56,029 nt of DNA from an uncultured Collinsella sp. (GTDB taxonomy: Bacteria > Actinomycetota > Coriobacteriia > Coriobacteriales > Coriobacteriaceae). Below the pieces are notes generated by a model that searched no databases, was not told where the DNA came from, and saw only the letters and a program-made list of their open reading frames with translations. Below are positions 16,811 to 25,114 of the stretch, one piece after another; within the stretch, counting starts at the first letter, position 1; each line of letters begins with the position of its first letter. The stretch is from contig CAUFRO010000012.1 of the NCBI GenBank assembly GCA_959027945.1, positions 1 through 56,029 on the forward strand, written 5' to 3'. A program made the position numbers and the translations under genes.

Positions 16811-17494
16811 TTAGATACCGGCGATTGCGAAGTTAAGCAGCTGCTCAGCAAGTGGATACACGGTAACGTCGAAATAGCGGCCGATCACATCGATGCCGGT
16901 CCACATGGGCAACAGGTACAGAACCAGGATGAGGATGGGCATGGCGTATTGCTGCAGGCGGTAGTAGTTGGCGAGCGCCTTGCCCTTGAGGAACGGCACG
17001 ATAATCGATGAGCCGTCGAGCGGCGGGATCGGGATGAGGTTAAAGAACGCGAGCGACAAGTTGACCACGATAAACGTGGCGCCGAAGTTCATAATTTGCG
17101 ACGCCAGGGCAAATGACATGCTGGTGTAGAGGTTGCCATAGGTCAGGCGCATGAGGGCGGCAGCAAGACACGCGAGTGCGATGTTCGATGCGGGGCCGGC
17201 TACGCTCACCAGGACCTCGTCGCGCTTGGGGTGCTTGAGGTTGTTGAGGTAGACGGGCACGGGCTTGGCGAAGGCAAACACCGGGCCACCGGCTGCGAGC
17301 ATGAGCAGCGGCAGGATGATGGTGCCAAACGGGTCGATATGGTTGAGCGGGTTGAGCGAGACGCGTCCGCGCGAACGGGCCGTTTTGTCGCCGAGTGCCC
17401 AGGCCGCGGCTGCGTGCGCGCTCTCGTGGATAACGATGCCCACGATGACGGCAATCGCGCTGGCGAGCAGGTTCATGAGGTAGCTGCTGGACAT
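16811..17494 (-). CDS. Site-2 protease family (M50) membrane metalloprotease
   Basis: The zinc-binding motif HESAH lies in the first membrane helix (about residues 23-27), and the second motif N-L-I-P-I-P-P-L-D-G near residue 155 supplies the third ligand. Five or six hydrophobic segments are present. No PDZ domain, so it belongs to the short group III-like branch with unknown substrate, not RseP. 227 aa. GGGGAG precedes ATG. It is encoded directly upstream of scpA in many Gram-positives. Confidence 0.92.
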   Translation of the reverse strand: MSSSYLMNLLASAIAVIVGIVIHESAHAAAAWALGDKTARSRGRVSLNPLNHIDPFGTIILPLLMLAAGGPVFAFAKPVPVYLNNLKHPKRDEVLVSVAGPASNIALACLAAALMRLTYGNLYTSMSFALASQIMNFGATFIVVNLSLAFFNLIPIPPLDGSSIIVPFLKGKALANYYRLQQYAMPILILVLYLLPMWTGIDVIGRYFDVTVYPLAEQLLNFAIAGI

Positions 17495-17503
17495 GCTGCT
17501 CCC

Positions 17504-17800
17504 CTAGCGGACGCGGCGCGAGGTGCGCGTGAGCAGGTAGTCGGCCACAAACAGAATGACGGCGACGATGGCATAATCCAGGCGGAACACGCCGCCAAAG
17601 GGCGAGGTGATAACGCCGTAGCCTGCAATGGCGCTCGGCAGTGCGCGCGAAAGCTCAACGACAAAGCCCACGATCTGCAGCTTGGCGGTGAGGCCGCTAA
17701 AACACAGCAGCACGGTCATCGCGCTCATAAAGATGCCGCAGATGCGACAGGCGGTGGCGATGATGCTCATCGCCACGGCGGTGGCCTTACGAGAGTTCAC
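17504..17800 (-). CDS. Small membrane protein (98 aa)
   Basis: Two or three hydrophobic segments (IATACRICGIFMSAMTVLLCF, then VGFVVELSRALPS, then LDYAIVAVILFVADYLL) and a basic tail TRTSRRVR are seen. I chose the GTG at 17800 because GAGGAG lies seven bases before it and it overlaps the ABC-F stop in the manner of coupled genes; an ATG at 17770 is the alternative. Function unknown. Confidence 0.65.
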   Translation of the reverse strand: MNSRKATAVAMSIIATACRICGIFMSAMTVLLCFSGLTAKLQIVGFVVELSRALPSAIAGYGVITSPFGGVFRLDYAIVAVILFVADYLLTRTSRRVR

Positions 17801-19820
17801 GCGCGGTCTCCTCTTCGATCTGGGTGGAAAGCTCCAGCCATTCGTCCTCGAGCTTGGGCAGCTCTTGCTTAAGGCCGTTATATTCCCCCAGCGCGGCGTT
17901 GAACTTGTCTTGATCGGCATAAAGCTCTTCGCTTGCCATCAATTCCATAAGCTCGTCATAGCGGGCGCGCTTTTTGTCGAGCTCCGCCTCGATCTTCTTT
18001 AGCTGGTTGCGCACGCCCTTGAGCTTTTTGTTGAGCGCGGCGCGGGCCTGGGCCTCGGCGCGCTTTTGCTCCTTGGTCTTTTTGCCCTCGGCCGGCTTAG
18101 GAGCGGCAGCGGGGGTGTCGGCCTGGGCGGCGCTAGCTTTGGTGGGCTTGGCCGCGGCGGGCGCGCTCTCCCCTGCCGCCTCGGCGGCGGCGCGGGCTGC
18201 GAGGTCCTCGAGCTTGTAGAGGTAGTAGTCGTAGTCGCCGTCGTAGACCGTGACCTTGCCATCGCGGATGTCAATGATGCGGTTGGCCACAGCGCGTACC
18301 AGGTGCTCGTCGTGGCTGATCAGCACGATGGTGCCGGGGAAGTTCTGCAGGGCGTTCTCGAGCATGTCCACCGAGTCGATGTCCAGGTGGTTGGTGGGCT
18401 CGTCCAGGCACAGGAGCGCCTCGGGGGCCACGAGCATCTTGGCCAGTGCCAGACGCGCTTTTTCGCCGCCAGAGAGGACGCGGACCTGCTTTTCGATGGA
18501 ATCGTTGTCGCTAAATAGGAAGGCGCCCAGCAGGCTGCGCTGCTGCGGCACGGTCCACTTGGGCGTGACGGTGTCGATCTCTTGCAGGACGGTGTTGGAC
18601 TCGGTCATGCCTTCGAGCGCGTGCTGGGCATAGTAGGCGACGCCGACGTTGGTGCCCAGGTCGCGCGTGCCGGTGGTGGGTGGCTCCAGGCCGGCGAGGA
18701 TCTTCATGAGCGTGGACTTGCCGGCGCCGTTGGGGCCGACGAGCGCCACATGCTCGCCGCGGTAGAGCTTGAGGTCGATGTCACTGTAGATGTGCTTGTC
18801 GCCGTATGACTTGGAGACGCCCTCGAGGCCCACGACCATATCGCCCGAGCGCGGCGGGTCGGGGAACTTAAAGTCGATATGCTTGTGGCCCTCGGGCAGG
18901 ATGACGAGCTCCTTTTTGATCTGCTCGATTTTGCGGATGCGCTCCTGGGCCTGGGCTGCCTTGGTGGGCTTGTAGCGGAACTTATCGACGAAGACCTGCA
19001 TGTGGGCGATGTCGCGCTCCTGGGCGGCGCGCTTGGCGCGCATCTGCTCCAGGTTGTCCTCGCGCTGCTTGAGGTAGCTGCTGTAGTTGCCGGTGTAGGT
19101 GGTTACGCGACGGTTTTCGAGTGCGGCGACGTGGTCGACGCAGGCGTCCATGAAGGCGCGGTCGTGGCTGACGATGAGGACGGCGCCGTCGTAGTTGGCA
19201 ATAAAGCCGCGCAGCCACTGGACGCTCTCGAGGTCCAGATGGTTAGTGGGTTCGTCCAGAAGCAGCAGGTCGGGGTGACGCAGGAAGAGCTTGGCAAGTG
19301 CGATACGCATCTGCCAGCCGCCGGAGAACTCGGAGCACGGGCGCTCAAAGTCGGTGACCTTAAAGCCCAGGCCGGACAGGATCTTGCGCGCGTTGCTCTC
19401 GAGCTCGTAGCCGCCCAGATGCTCAAAGCGGTCCTGGACCTGGCCGTACTCGTTGAGGAGGGCGTCGACGTCCTTGCCCTGCTCGGAGAGCTCGGTGATC
19501 TGGGCCTGCAGCTCGTTGGCGCGCTCGCCCATGCGGCGGATTTCCTTGGCAGCGGCCATGACCTCGGCAAGGATGGTGGTGTCCTTTTGCTCCAGGTTGG
19601 TTTCCTGCTCTAGGTAGCCCACCTGGCAGTCCTTGGCGTACTGGACCTGGCCGGCGTCGGGGCTGTCGATGCCCATGATGATCTTGAGCATGGTGGTTTT
19701 GCCGGCGCCGTTGGGTCCCACGAGCGCAAAGCGCTCGCCGGGGTTGATCTGGAAGGACGCGCCGCTAAAGAGGACGCGCGCGCCGAAGCTTTTTTCGATC
19801 TTGTCGACCAGGAGGATCAT
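17787..19820 (-). CDS. ABC-F family ATPase
   Basis: Two ATP-binding cassettes without membrane domains: Walker A ALVGPNGAGKTTMLK and ALVGPNGAGKSTLMK, signatures EFSGGWQMRIAL and VLSGGEKARLAL, and Walker B LLLLDEPTNHLD and LCLDEPTNHLD. An interdomain linker with EQMRAKRAAQERD and a C-terminal coiled coil (from about residue 590, after an Ala/Pro-rich spacer) match YdiF/Uup-type translation factors acting at the ribosome E site. The ATG at 19820 begins MILLVDKIEKSFG with AAAGGCGG upstream. 677 aa. No resistance-type sequence feature is seen, so housekeeping is the likely role. Confidence 0.92.
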   Translation of the reverse strand: MILLVDKIEKSFGARVLFSGASFQINPGERFALVGPNGAGKTTMLKIIMGIDSPDAGQVQYAKDCQVGYLEQETNLEQKDTTILAEVMAAAKEIRRMGERANELQAQITELSEQGKDVDALLNEYGQVQDRFEHLGGYELESNARKILSGLGFKVTDFERPCSEFSGGWQMRIALAKLFLRHPDLLLLDEPTNHLDLESVQWLRGFIANYDGAVLIVSHDRAFMDACVDHVAALENRRVTTYTGNYSSYLKQREDNLEQMRAKRAAQERDIAHMQVFVDKFRYKPTKAAQAQERIRKIEQIKKELVILPEGHKHIDFKFPDPPRSGDMVVGLEGVSKSYGDKHIYSDIDLKLYRGEHVALVGPNGAGKSTLMKILAGLEPPTTGTRDLGTNVGVAYYAQHALEGMTESNTVLQEIDTVTPKWTVPQQRSLLGAFLFSDNDSIEKQVRVLSGGEKARLALAKMLVAPEALLCLDEPTNHLDIDSVDMLENALQNFPGTIVLISHDEHLVRAVANRIIDIRDGKVTVYDGDYDYYLYKLEDLAARAAAEAAGESAPAAAKPTKASAAQADTPAAAPKPAEGKKTKEQKRAEAQARAALNKKLKGVRNQLKKIEAELDKKRARYDELMELMASEELYADQDKFNAALGEYNGLKQELPKLEDEWLELSTQIEEETARELS

Positions 19821-19851
19821 GGTGCCGCCTTTGACCTTGTGTGCCAATATG

Positions 19852-19879
19852 AAAAAAGGCCCCAACTTGCGTTGGAGCC
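19852..19879 (-). terminator. Terminator between tRNA-Ala and the ABC-F gene
   Basis: On the minus strand GGCTCCAAC-GCAA-GTTGGGGCC is followed by TTTTTT. It sits 17 bases after tRNA-Ala and 32 before the ABC-F start, so the operon either has its own weak promoter or depends on read-through from the tRNA promoter. Confidence 0.85.
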
Positions 19880-19895
19880 TCATTCAATGCTCGGG

Positions 19896-19968
19896 TGGAG
19901 ACGAGGGGGATCGAACCCCTGACCTCTTGACTGCCAGTCAAGCGCTCTCCCAGCTGAGCTACGCCCCC
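19896..19968 (-). tRNA. tRNA-Ala(GGC)
   Basis: The cloverleaf has acceptor GGGGGCG/CGTCTCC, containing the G3-U70 wobble pair that identifies alanine tRNA. The anticodon arm is CTTGA-CTGGCAG-TCAAG with anticodon GGC, and the T-loop reads GGTTCGATCC. CCA is not encoded. Confidence 0.95.
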
Positions 19969-19980
19969 GTGCGAAAAAGT

Positions 19981-20009
19981 ACTATACGGGAACTCCCCCG
20001 CCGATGCAA
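19981..20009 (-). promoter_or_regulatory. Promoter of tRNA-Ala
   Basis: On the minus strand TTGCAT (20004-20009) and TATAGT (19981-19986) are separated by exactly 17 bases, and the mature tRNA starts 13 bases beyond the -10 box. Confidence 0.8.
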
Positions 20010-20500
20010 GGACAATTTTGGAAAAACTTTCCGGAGGCGCGGGCGCCGCTGGGACGAGAGCGCGGCACGGACTCGAGGGCAAGGGACCCGCGATGCCGGA
20101 TCCGGCCCGCGGGGCGCGCCCAGGGCATCTCGGGTTCCGCCGCTCGCCGGTTTTCGCTTCCGCCCCACGGGCCGCCATCCGCCCAACGACCATCCCGCCG
20201 GCGCCGGGACCATTATCGGGGCCAATCGCGCTCCCGCCGACCCGGCGATTTTAAAACCATGCCGGTTTACGGGGCCAGGCCGGGAACCCCCGAGCATGCC
20301 GTAATCGGTAAAATCAAAACCGCAGGTAGACGACTTGCGCATTCAGCGAAATGCAGGGTATGGACGGCCGGTCCAGGTCCAGCCCCGTAATCCGGCATAG
20401 TTTTGAAATGGTTCTTGTCAATCAGCATTAACTATTGCGTGGATTTGACCGAAAACGTTTATCAAGACAATTTCGCAGGCATGTGGAGTGGGAACTTTAG
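20010..20500. other. Non-coding GC-rich then AT-rich spacer with an inverted-repeat unit
   Basis: Open frames here are short, arginine/proline-rich and look like chance GC-rich frames. The stretch 20252-20404 is bounded by imperfect inverted repeats (see separate entry). From about 20405 the base composition becomes AT-richer and I see nothing further until the terminator at 20503. Confidence 0.55.
20252..20404. repeat. MITE/REP-like unit with imperfect inverted ends
   Basis: The left end (20252-20276, containing ATGCCGGTTTACGGGGCC) and the right end (20380-20404, reverse complement containing ATGCCGGATTACGGGGCTGG) match with few differences. A third related core, CATGCCGTAATCGG, lies between them near 20295. 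There is no open frame. The layout suggests a small non-autonomous repeat or a structured regulatory unit. Confidence 0.5.
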
Positions 20501-20502
20501 CT

Positions 20503-20534
20503 AAAAGAAGCCGGGCTATTTGCCCGGCTTCTTG
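20503..20534 (-). terminator. Terminator downstream of the tRNA-Ile2 fragment
   Basis: AAGAAGCCGGGC and GCCCGGCTTCTT pair over about 12 bases around a short loop; on the minus strand TTTT follows. It lies seven bases beyond the CCA of the tRNA-Ile2 3' fragment and was probably the terminator of the original complete tRNA gene. Confidence 0.8.
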
Positions 20535-20540
20535 ATTCTC

Positions 20541-20585
20541 TGGTGGGCCCTCCGGGATTCGAACCCAGAACCCAGGGATTATGAG
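20541..20585 (-). repeat. att-like 3' half of tRNA-Ile2(CAT), minus orientation
   Basis: The 45 bases read on the minus strand from the anticodon loop CTCATAA through TCCCT, the variable arm, the T-arm with GGTTCGAATC and the acceptor strand AGGGCCCA to an encoded CCA. The 5' half of a tRNA is absent: the sequence beyond 20585 is unrelated. It is identical to the inverted copy at 21751-21795. Integrative elements use tRNA 3' ends as attachment sites, so this is probably an att site. The CAT anticodon with this stem is characteristic of lysidine-modified tRNA-Ile2. Confidence 0.85.
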
Positions 20586-20763
20586 TCCTTAATTAAAACC
20601 GAAAACATCTGCTGAAATGTAAACTAGGGAGTGGATAAAAGCGGACGACAAAAGCTGTCGACTGTAGGGCCATTTCATTTGCTTGTGCACTGCTACTAAA
20701 GGTAGCATAATACAGCTAACGACAGGAGCATGAGGTTCCTGCAATCCCGAGGGGAAGTATGCA

Positions 20764-21267
20764 ATGACCAGCAAAAAGATTTATTACACCAGTAGTCGCG
20801 AGATGCTTTACGAGAGTACTTGCAAGGACTCTTACATTTGTCAGTACTGTGATGCCGACGTGTGGTACGAGAGCGGCGATAAAGATGAAGCCCTGCGAAT
20901 TTCCCGTAAGTTCGCCGCCGACACGTATGACACCGGTAAAGTTGAGATATGCAAAAACGGCGTCGTCCGCAACGTCTTTGAGGTCTGTGAGACCTTGCTT
21001 GATGAGGATGGGGATGTTGTCGGCGAGGACACCATCGAAATCGTAGACCCGCTTTACCGTATGCCCAAGCTACGCGAGCTGGCCGACAAGGCCGATAGCA
21101 TTCATTGCCAGCTCCCGAGCTACATCACCGGCAAGCGCAAGGGGCGCGATGACGATGGATTCGGCGACGAGCTGATCGTCAAATGGATTCCGCCTATCCC
21201 TATCAACGCCTCCGCGGGAAATGTGATGGAGACCATCCACATGACAAAGCAAGAGGATGAATCATGA
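20764..21267 (+). CDS. Hypothetical protein (167 aa)
   Basis: I do not recognise this protein. It is acidic, with no signal peptide or membrane segment. A CxxC pair (YICQYCDADVWYE) near residue 27 suggests a small metal-binding knuckle, and a single cysteine follows near residue 60. The central part (VEICKNGVVRNVFEVCETL, then DGDVVGEDTIEIVDP) looks like a beta-hairpin domain. GAGGGGAAG lies ten bases before the start. Its stop overlaps the next start by four bases (ATGA), so both are one unit. Both genes lie inside the 1.2-kb segment bracketed by the inverted tRNA-half repeats. Confidence 0.7.
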   Translation: MTSKKIYYTSSREMLYESTCKDSYICQYCDADVWYESGDKDEALRISRKFAADTYDTGKVEICKNGVVRNVFEVCETLLDEDGDVVGEDTIEIVDPLYRMPKLRELADKADSIHCQLPSYITGKRKGRDDDGFGDELIVKWIPPIPINASAGNVMETIHMTKQEDES

Positions 21268-21716
21268 GGACCATGGCAGATTTCAAGGCATTGCGAGAGA
21301 ATTGCGGTCTTTCCCAGCAAAACGTTGCCGATGCGCTTGGCGTTCATCTACAGACAGTGAAGCGGTGGGAAAAACCCTCATTTCCCTACAACATCCCGGA
21401 CGATGCCTTCGATTATCTCGACAGCGTTGCCGAGTCTCAGGCAAATCAGGTTGCCCATATGCTCGATGTCATTGCTCAACAGGTTGAGCAATTCGGCAAG
21501 GACCACGTCTTGATGCCGATTACTTACTACCGAGATCAGCAGATGCACGATGCGTACTGTCGACATGAAAAGCCTTTTGGCTGGTCTAATGCCGTCGCGC
21601 GAAAACTTGCCTATGAGCTCGGAAAGTGCGGGGTTTCATACTCTTTCCGTTACCCAAGTGACGACCCTGTGAACGCCCCTGACGGTAATTGCTGGGTTCT
21701 GTTAGACAAGAAGTGA
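21264..21716 (+). CDS. Helix-turn-helix (XRE-like) protein (150 aa)
   Basis: The first 50 residues form an XRE-type helix-turn-helix: FKALRENCGLSQQNVADALG followed by VHLQTVKRWEKP. The rest (about residues 60-150) is an unrecognised domain with VLMPITYYRDQQMHDAY and a conserved-looking C-terminus NCWVLLDKK. It is translationally coupled to the preceding gene. It may regulate the cassette or sense a host state; there is no toxin-like partner motif that I can name. Confidence 0.75.
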   Translation: MRTMADFKALRENCGLSQQNVADALGVHLQTVKRWEKPSFPYNIPDDAFDYLDSVAESQANQVAHMLDVIAQQVEQFGKDHVLMPITYYRDQQMHDAYCRHEKPFGWSNAVARKLAYELGKCGVSYSFRYPSDDPVNAPDGNCWVLLDKK

Positions 21717-21750
21717 CCTAAAGGACATGCCGCCATAATGAAAGAGACCC

Positions 21751-21795
21751 CTCATAATCCCTGGGTTCTGGGTTCGAATCCCGGAGGGCCCACCA
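21751..21795 (+). repeat. att-like 3' half of tRNA-Ile2(CAT), plus orientation
   Basis: This is the exact inverted copy of 20541-20585: anticodon loop CTCATAA to CCA, 45 of 45 bases. Upstream sequence (GAAAGAGACCC) is not a tRNA 5' half. A terminator follows at once, and the conjugation module begins about 400 bases further on, so it probably marks the element's end on this side. Confidence 0.85.
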
Positions 21796-21804
21796 CCGTC
21801 TACC

Positions 21805-21850
21805 AGCGGTTTCTCTGATATTCAGTTAATCAGGGAAACCGCTTTCGTTT
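21805..21850 (+). terminator. Terminator behind the plus-strand tRNA half
   Basis: AGCGGTTTCTCTGAT and ATCAGGGAAACCGCT pair over 15 bases (one G-T) around a nine-base loop, followed by TTCGTTTT. Confidence 0.8.
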
Positions 21851-22207
21851 TAGCTTTTCCTTCTCGAATCCTCGTGTTTCTTCTGGCTATCCACAACTAT
21901 CCACAACTGATTTGTGCATAAAGGAGTATTTCGTCTGTATATGCATTGTGGAGGCTCCATGGAGCGTCATTCTGATTCGGCGGCGGGATGGGGGTCGCGG
22001 GTGCCTTCTCCGTGCCTTAAGACCGTTTTGGATCTTTTGCTTTCCGGTGTAATAAAACTTTAATTTGTGACCCAAAACCGCTCCTATATTTAATCATGAT
22101 TGTTGGCCGCCAAGCCAATGGAGGCCTGGAACAGTTGTTCAGCAAGGCCATATGCGCGCTTCTCACTATCAGACTTGTCTCAATACCTTTGAGGATTGGA
22201 GCAAGTT
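21851..22207 (+). promoter_or_regulatory. Leader region of the conjugation module
   Basis: No gene is seen. It contains a tandem direct repeat CTATCCACAA (21887-21896 and 21897-21906), resembling DnaA boxes, and the 12-base palindrome GCTCCATGGAGC (21954-21965). A possible promoter is TTGTGA (22065-22070) with TTTAAT (22089-22094), 18 bases apart. The stretch may hold control or transfer-origin sequences of the element; this is inference. Confidence 0.4.
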
Positions 22208-24121
22208 ATGACCAATCGTACAGTTGTCCATGGCGCTATTGTGGAAGCCGCCTCGGCGGTGCCCGTCGACATCGCGATTGAATTCAAGCCGGGAATGCCC
22301 GGCATAACCATTCTGGGCATTCAGGATAATGCCGCCGTAGAGCTGCGAGGTATCGTCAGGTGCGCCCTCAGGGCGCAGGGATACACCCTGCCTCGAAACG
22401 GCGGCTCTATCGATGTCATGCCCTCACCCGGCTATAGCAAGGCCTTCTCAGGTCGAATCCGAAACGCAGGCTCCCTCGCGCTACCCATCGCACTCGGAAT
22501 CCTAAGCGCCTCGGGGCAACTTGAGCCTGCGTATATCGAGGACAAGCTGTTTTTCGGCTCGCTCGACTTCGGTGGCAACGTCACCTCATGCCGGGGTACT
22601 ATCGCTGTCGAGAACCTTTGCCAGGAGCTGAGTCTCCAAGGAATCGTCTCAGCTGCAACTCCACGCGGAATCAGGCCTTATCAATCGAGCCTTCAATCTT
22701 TGGACTCGATCTCATCTGTTTCCTTGGGTAATCCTGAAAATCTTATCGGAAGGCCTATGCCGGCCGAACCCGAGCAATTGAGCCCAATTTACCCGCCCGC
22801 CGCCGTCTCAGCTGTGGCTGATGCGCTTGCGACCCACACGCCCATCCTCATCGAGACGGATAGCCCGGAACGCGCGGGAGAGGCGCTCCGGGCGTTCTTC
22901 CGTGTCGGCGAGAGTGATGAGGCGACACTCATGAGAGACCTCGCCCGCGCCGGCACTAAGGGGAACGTCGCCGTCGTGCCCGATGTCGGGACGGCAAGCA
23001 TTGCGGGCATTGTCGGCGGGGGGCGCCCAATCCTGCCCGGTATCATTTCGACCGTAAGCGGTGGCGCTATCGTTTTGGGAAATATCGACCAGGCCTCGTC
23101 CCATGTCCTTCAGTCCGTTGCTGCGGCTATCAGGCAAGATACCGTAAGAATTGTCAGAGTTGACGGCACTTTTCAATTTCCCAGCGATGCCGCGCTCGTC
23201 ATGACTGTGAGGGAGGACCGCAGCAACTATGCACTAAAGGCTTTTGAGAAGGGCCTGTTCCCTAAGATTGAACAGCCTGTCGTTGTTGATATCTGCCAGC
23301 TGGAAGAAGGCCTATCTCAGATTCAGGCGTGCCCCGGTTCGTTGGTCGCCTATAGGGAGAACGTCGAAAAGCGCATCGAGGACAGCAGCCTCTATGTGGA
23401 TGCAACCTCCAAAGGCGGCATCAAGGTCAACTATTCGGTCGATGGAGAGCCGAAGACCGTGGAGCTCGTGAAGCAGATCTTCGAAGAGAACGACACACTC
23501 TGCATCCAGGCCTTCGATGTGACCGAGGGCTCCGACTCGTTCGGGGCTCTTTGGTCGGACGTCACCGTTAACCTTGACGGCCCGGCGCAAGGTGATCGAA
23601 CTGTCTACATGAAGCGATCCGACATTGACCCCTTGCCCGGGATCCTGATGGACTCGGAGGTGTTCGGTACCGTTATCGATGGCGCCGGACGGGGTGGATA
23701 TGACGCTGTTGAAGTGAACCTTAATGCGTTTCTTTCGATGAGGGATCTCCCCGAATTTCGCGAGATGGTCATTCCTTCTGAATATAAGGATATCGCCGTC
23801 GCCGCAGGCGTTAATTTCGCTGTTGTGCCGGCGATTGAAGCAAAAGACATCGCCCTCATGTCTGACGGCCTTGTCAAAGTCGGCGGGCACGACTATACGC
23901 TCTATCGCGGGCAGACCTTTCAGGAGTCGCAGAAGGTGGACGCGATCCTCGATCAGTATGACGAGCTCAACGTGGCCCCCCACAGGGTCGATTGCAGCCC
24001 CAGCACCAAGAAGATCATCGACTCGCTCCGGCTTACGACTAAAAGCACGGCATCGCCCGGTGGCGCCGTGACGATGGAGCGCGATGTGGCCCTCCCCCAC
24101 GTTCAATCGGTGAAGCATTAA
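22208..24121 (+). CDS. ComM/YifB-like protein with degenerate ATPase site (637 aa)
   Basis: The N-terminal 120 residues match the ComM (Mg-chelatase-like) N-domain: VDIAIEFKPGMPGITILGIQ, then ELRGIVRCALRAQGYTLPRN, ALPIALGILSASGQL and FFGSLDFGGNVTSCRG. The following part resembles the AAA+ core (GGAIVLGNIDQASSHVLQSV, then the FPSDAALVMTV segment), but where the Walker A loop belongs I read ILIETDSPERAGEALRAFF, without GxxGxGK[T/S]. The last 270 residues are not family-like. ComM proteins are branch-migration helicases in natural transformation. This one probably cannot hydrolyse ATP and may have a structural or DNA-binding role in the element. The ATG at 22208 has GGAG six bases upstream. Confidence 0.65.
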   Translation: MTNRTVVHGAIVEAASAVPVDIAIEFKPGMPGITILGIQDNAAVELRGIVRCALRAQGYTLPRNGGSIDVMPSPGYSKAFSGRIRNAGSLALPIALGILSASGQLEPAYIEDKLFFGSLDFGGNVTSCRGTIAVENLCQELSLQGIVSAATPRGIRPYQSSLQSLDSISSVSLGNPENLIGRPMPAEPEQLSPIYPPAAVSAVADALATHTPILIETDSPERAGEALRAFFRVGESDEATLMRDLARAGTKGNVAVVPDVGTASIAGIVGGGRPILPGIISTVSGGAIVLGNIDQASSHVLQSVAAAIRQDTVRIVRVDGTFQFPSDAALVMTVREDRSNYALKAFEKGLFPKIEQPVVVDICQLEEGLSQIQACPGSLVAYRENVEKRIEDSSLYVDATSKGGIKVNYSVDGEPKTVELVKQIFEENDTLCIQAFDVTEGSDSFGALWSDVTVNLDGPAQGDRTVYMKRSDIDPLPGILMDSEVFGTVIDGAGRGGYDAVEVNLNAFLSMRDLPEFREMVIPSEYKDIAVAAGVNFAVVPAIEAKDIALMSDGLVKVGGHDYTLYRGQTFQESQKVDAILDQYDELNVAPHRVDCSPSTKKIIDSLRLTTKSTASPGGAVTMERDVALPHVQSVKH

Positions 24122-24214
24122 CCAAAAGCTAGGAACACTTGTTCAACGGCTCTCATCGCCATGCCCCAGGGCGGACGATAAAACCAACGGAACTATGACC
24201 GAAGGGAGAGCCGT

Positions 24215-25099
24215 ATGGACAAGCTGGACAGGTCGGGAGCGGCGGCAGGGCTAGGCCTGCTCAATCTCGACCGCATTTACAATAACGTGAGCGAGCAGAT
24301 CATGGACCCGCAGCGATGCGAGAGCCACCTTAAGTGGCCGGCCGTCGCCACGCTTGGCGCGATTATGGCGGAGCCGAGCCTTCTTACGGCCGCGGCCGAG
24401 GTCGCATTTGACGGCATTGCTCCCAATACGCATGCCGACCAGAAGTCCTGGCTGCTCGCGCAAGCCCTATTCACAGCTTCAACTGCCCAGGCCGCATATG
24501 AGGTCGAGCGCGGTCTCGAACTCTCGCCGTCCGATCGCGCCCATATCAATCCGAAGGCCCCTGTTGCCGTCCAGGATTACATCTCGCGTGACCAGAAGCT
24601 CGCCGTCATGAAATTCTATGTCATGGCAGACACTGAGCTCACACACATCGCCATGAACTGGCCGGCTGGCCCCTACGGCCAGTACAGAATCGGCGACGAT
24701 GGCTATGTCACAGACGAGCAGTTCGTGCGCGTGATTCCCGACCCCCTCGACCAGAGCCTCTACGAATACATCGCGAACGGCGGCCCGCTTACCGACGAGG
24801 TTATCAGCGCTGCCGTGAGGGGTGAAGCCGGCTACATCGATACACTTGCTTCTCAGGCTATCGATAACGATCCCGATGCCCCCGTCTACTACACCGAGGG
24901 AGAGCAGGATGAGTGGGAGGACTCTCTCAATGATGGCTTTGTCGAAGAGAGCGAACTCAAGACCGAACGTGCCCACGTGATGCCGGGAACGAAAAACCTC
25001 ATCGCGCAGATCAGCAAGAAGCTAGGCGGCGGCACCGAGGGAGCGCTTCACACCACGGCCCCCGACCGCACCGCCTACTTTCACTATGGGCAGTCATAA
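24215..25099 (+). CDS. Hypothetical conjugative-element protein (294 aa)
   Basis: I do not recognise a family. It is acidic and predicted soluble, with alanine-rich helical stretches in the first half (WPAVATLGAIMAEPSLLTAA) and a charged second half containing YYTEGEQDEWEDSLND. No motif or cysteine pattern stands out. GAAGGGAG lies before the start. It stands between the ComM-like gene and the exonuclease gene, 93 and 15 bases away, and reads in the same direction. Confidence 0.65.
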   Translation: MDKLDRSGAAAGLGLLNLDRIYNNVSEQIMDPQRCESHLKWPAVATLGAIMAEPSLLTAAAEVAFDGIAPNTHADQKSWLLAQALFTASTAQAAYEVERGLELSPSDRAHINPKAPVAVQDYISRDQKLAVMKFYVMADTELTHIAMNWPAGPYGQYRIGDDGYVTDEQFVRVIPDPLDQSLYEYIANGGPLTDEVISAAVRGEAGYIDTLASQAIDNDPDAPVYYTEGEQDEWEDSLNDGFVEESELKTERAHVMPGTKNLIAQISKKLGGGTEGALHTTAPDRTAYFHYGQS

Positions 25100-25114
25100 G
25101 CGAGGCGCACTACG

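Noticed and set aside
20004..20390. GC-rich frames on both strands between tRNA-Ala and the tRNA-Ile2 fragment
   Set aside because: All are rich in Arg, Pro and Ala, lack starts with ribosome sites and overlap the repeat unit.
20541..20585. A complete tRNA-Ile2 gene at either inverted repeat
   Set aside because: Only the half from the anticodon loop to CCA is present; the upstream bases cannot form D-arm or acceptor 5' strand in either copy.
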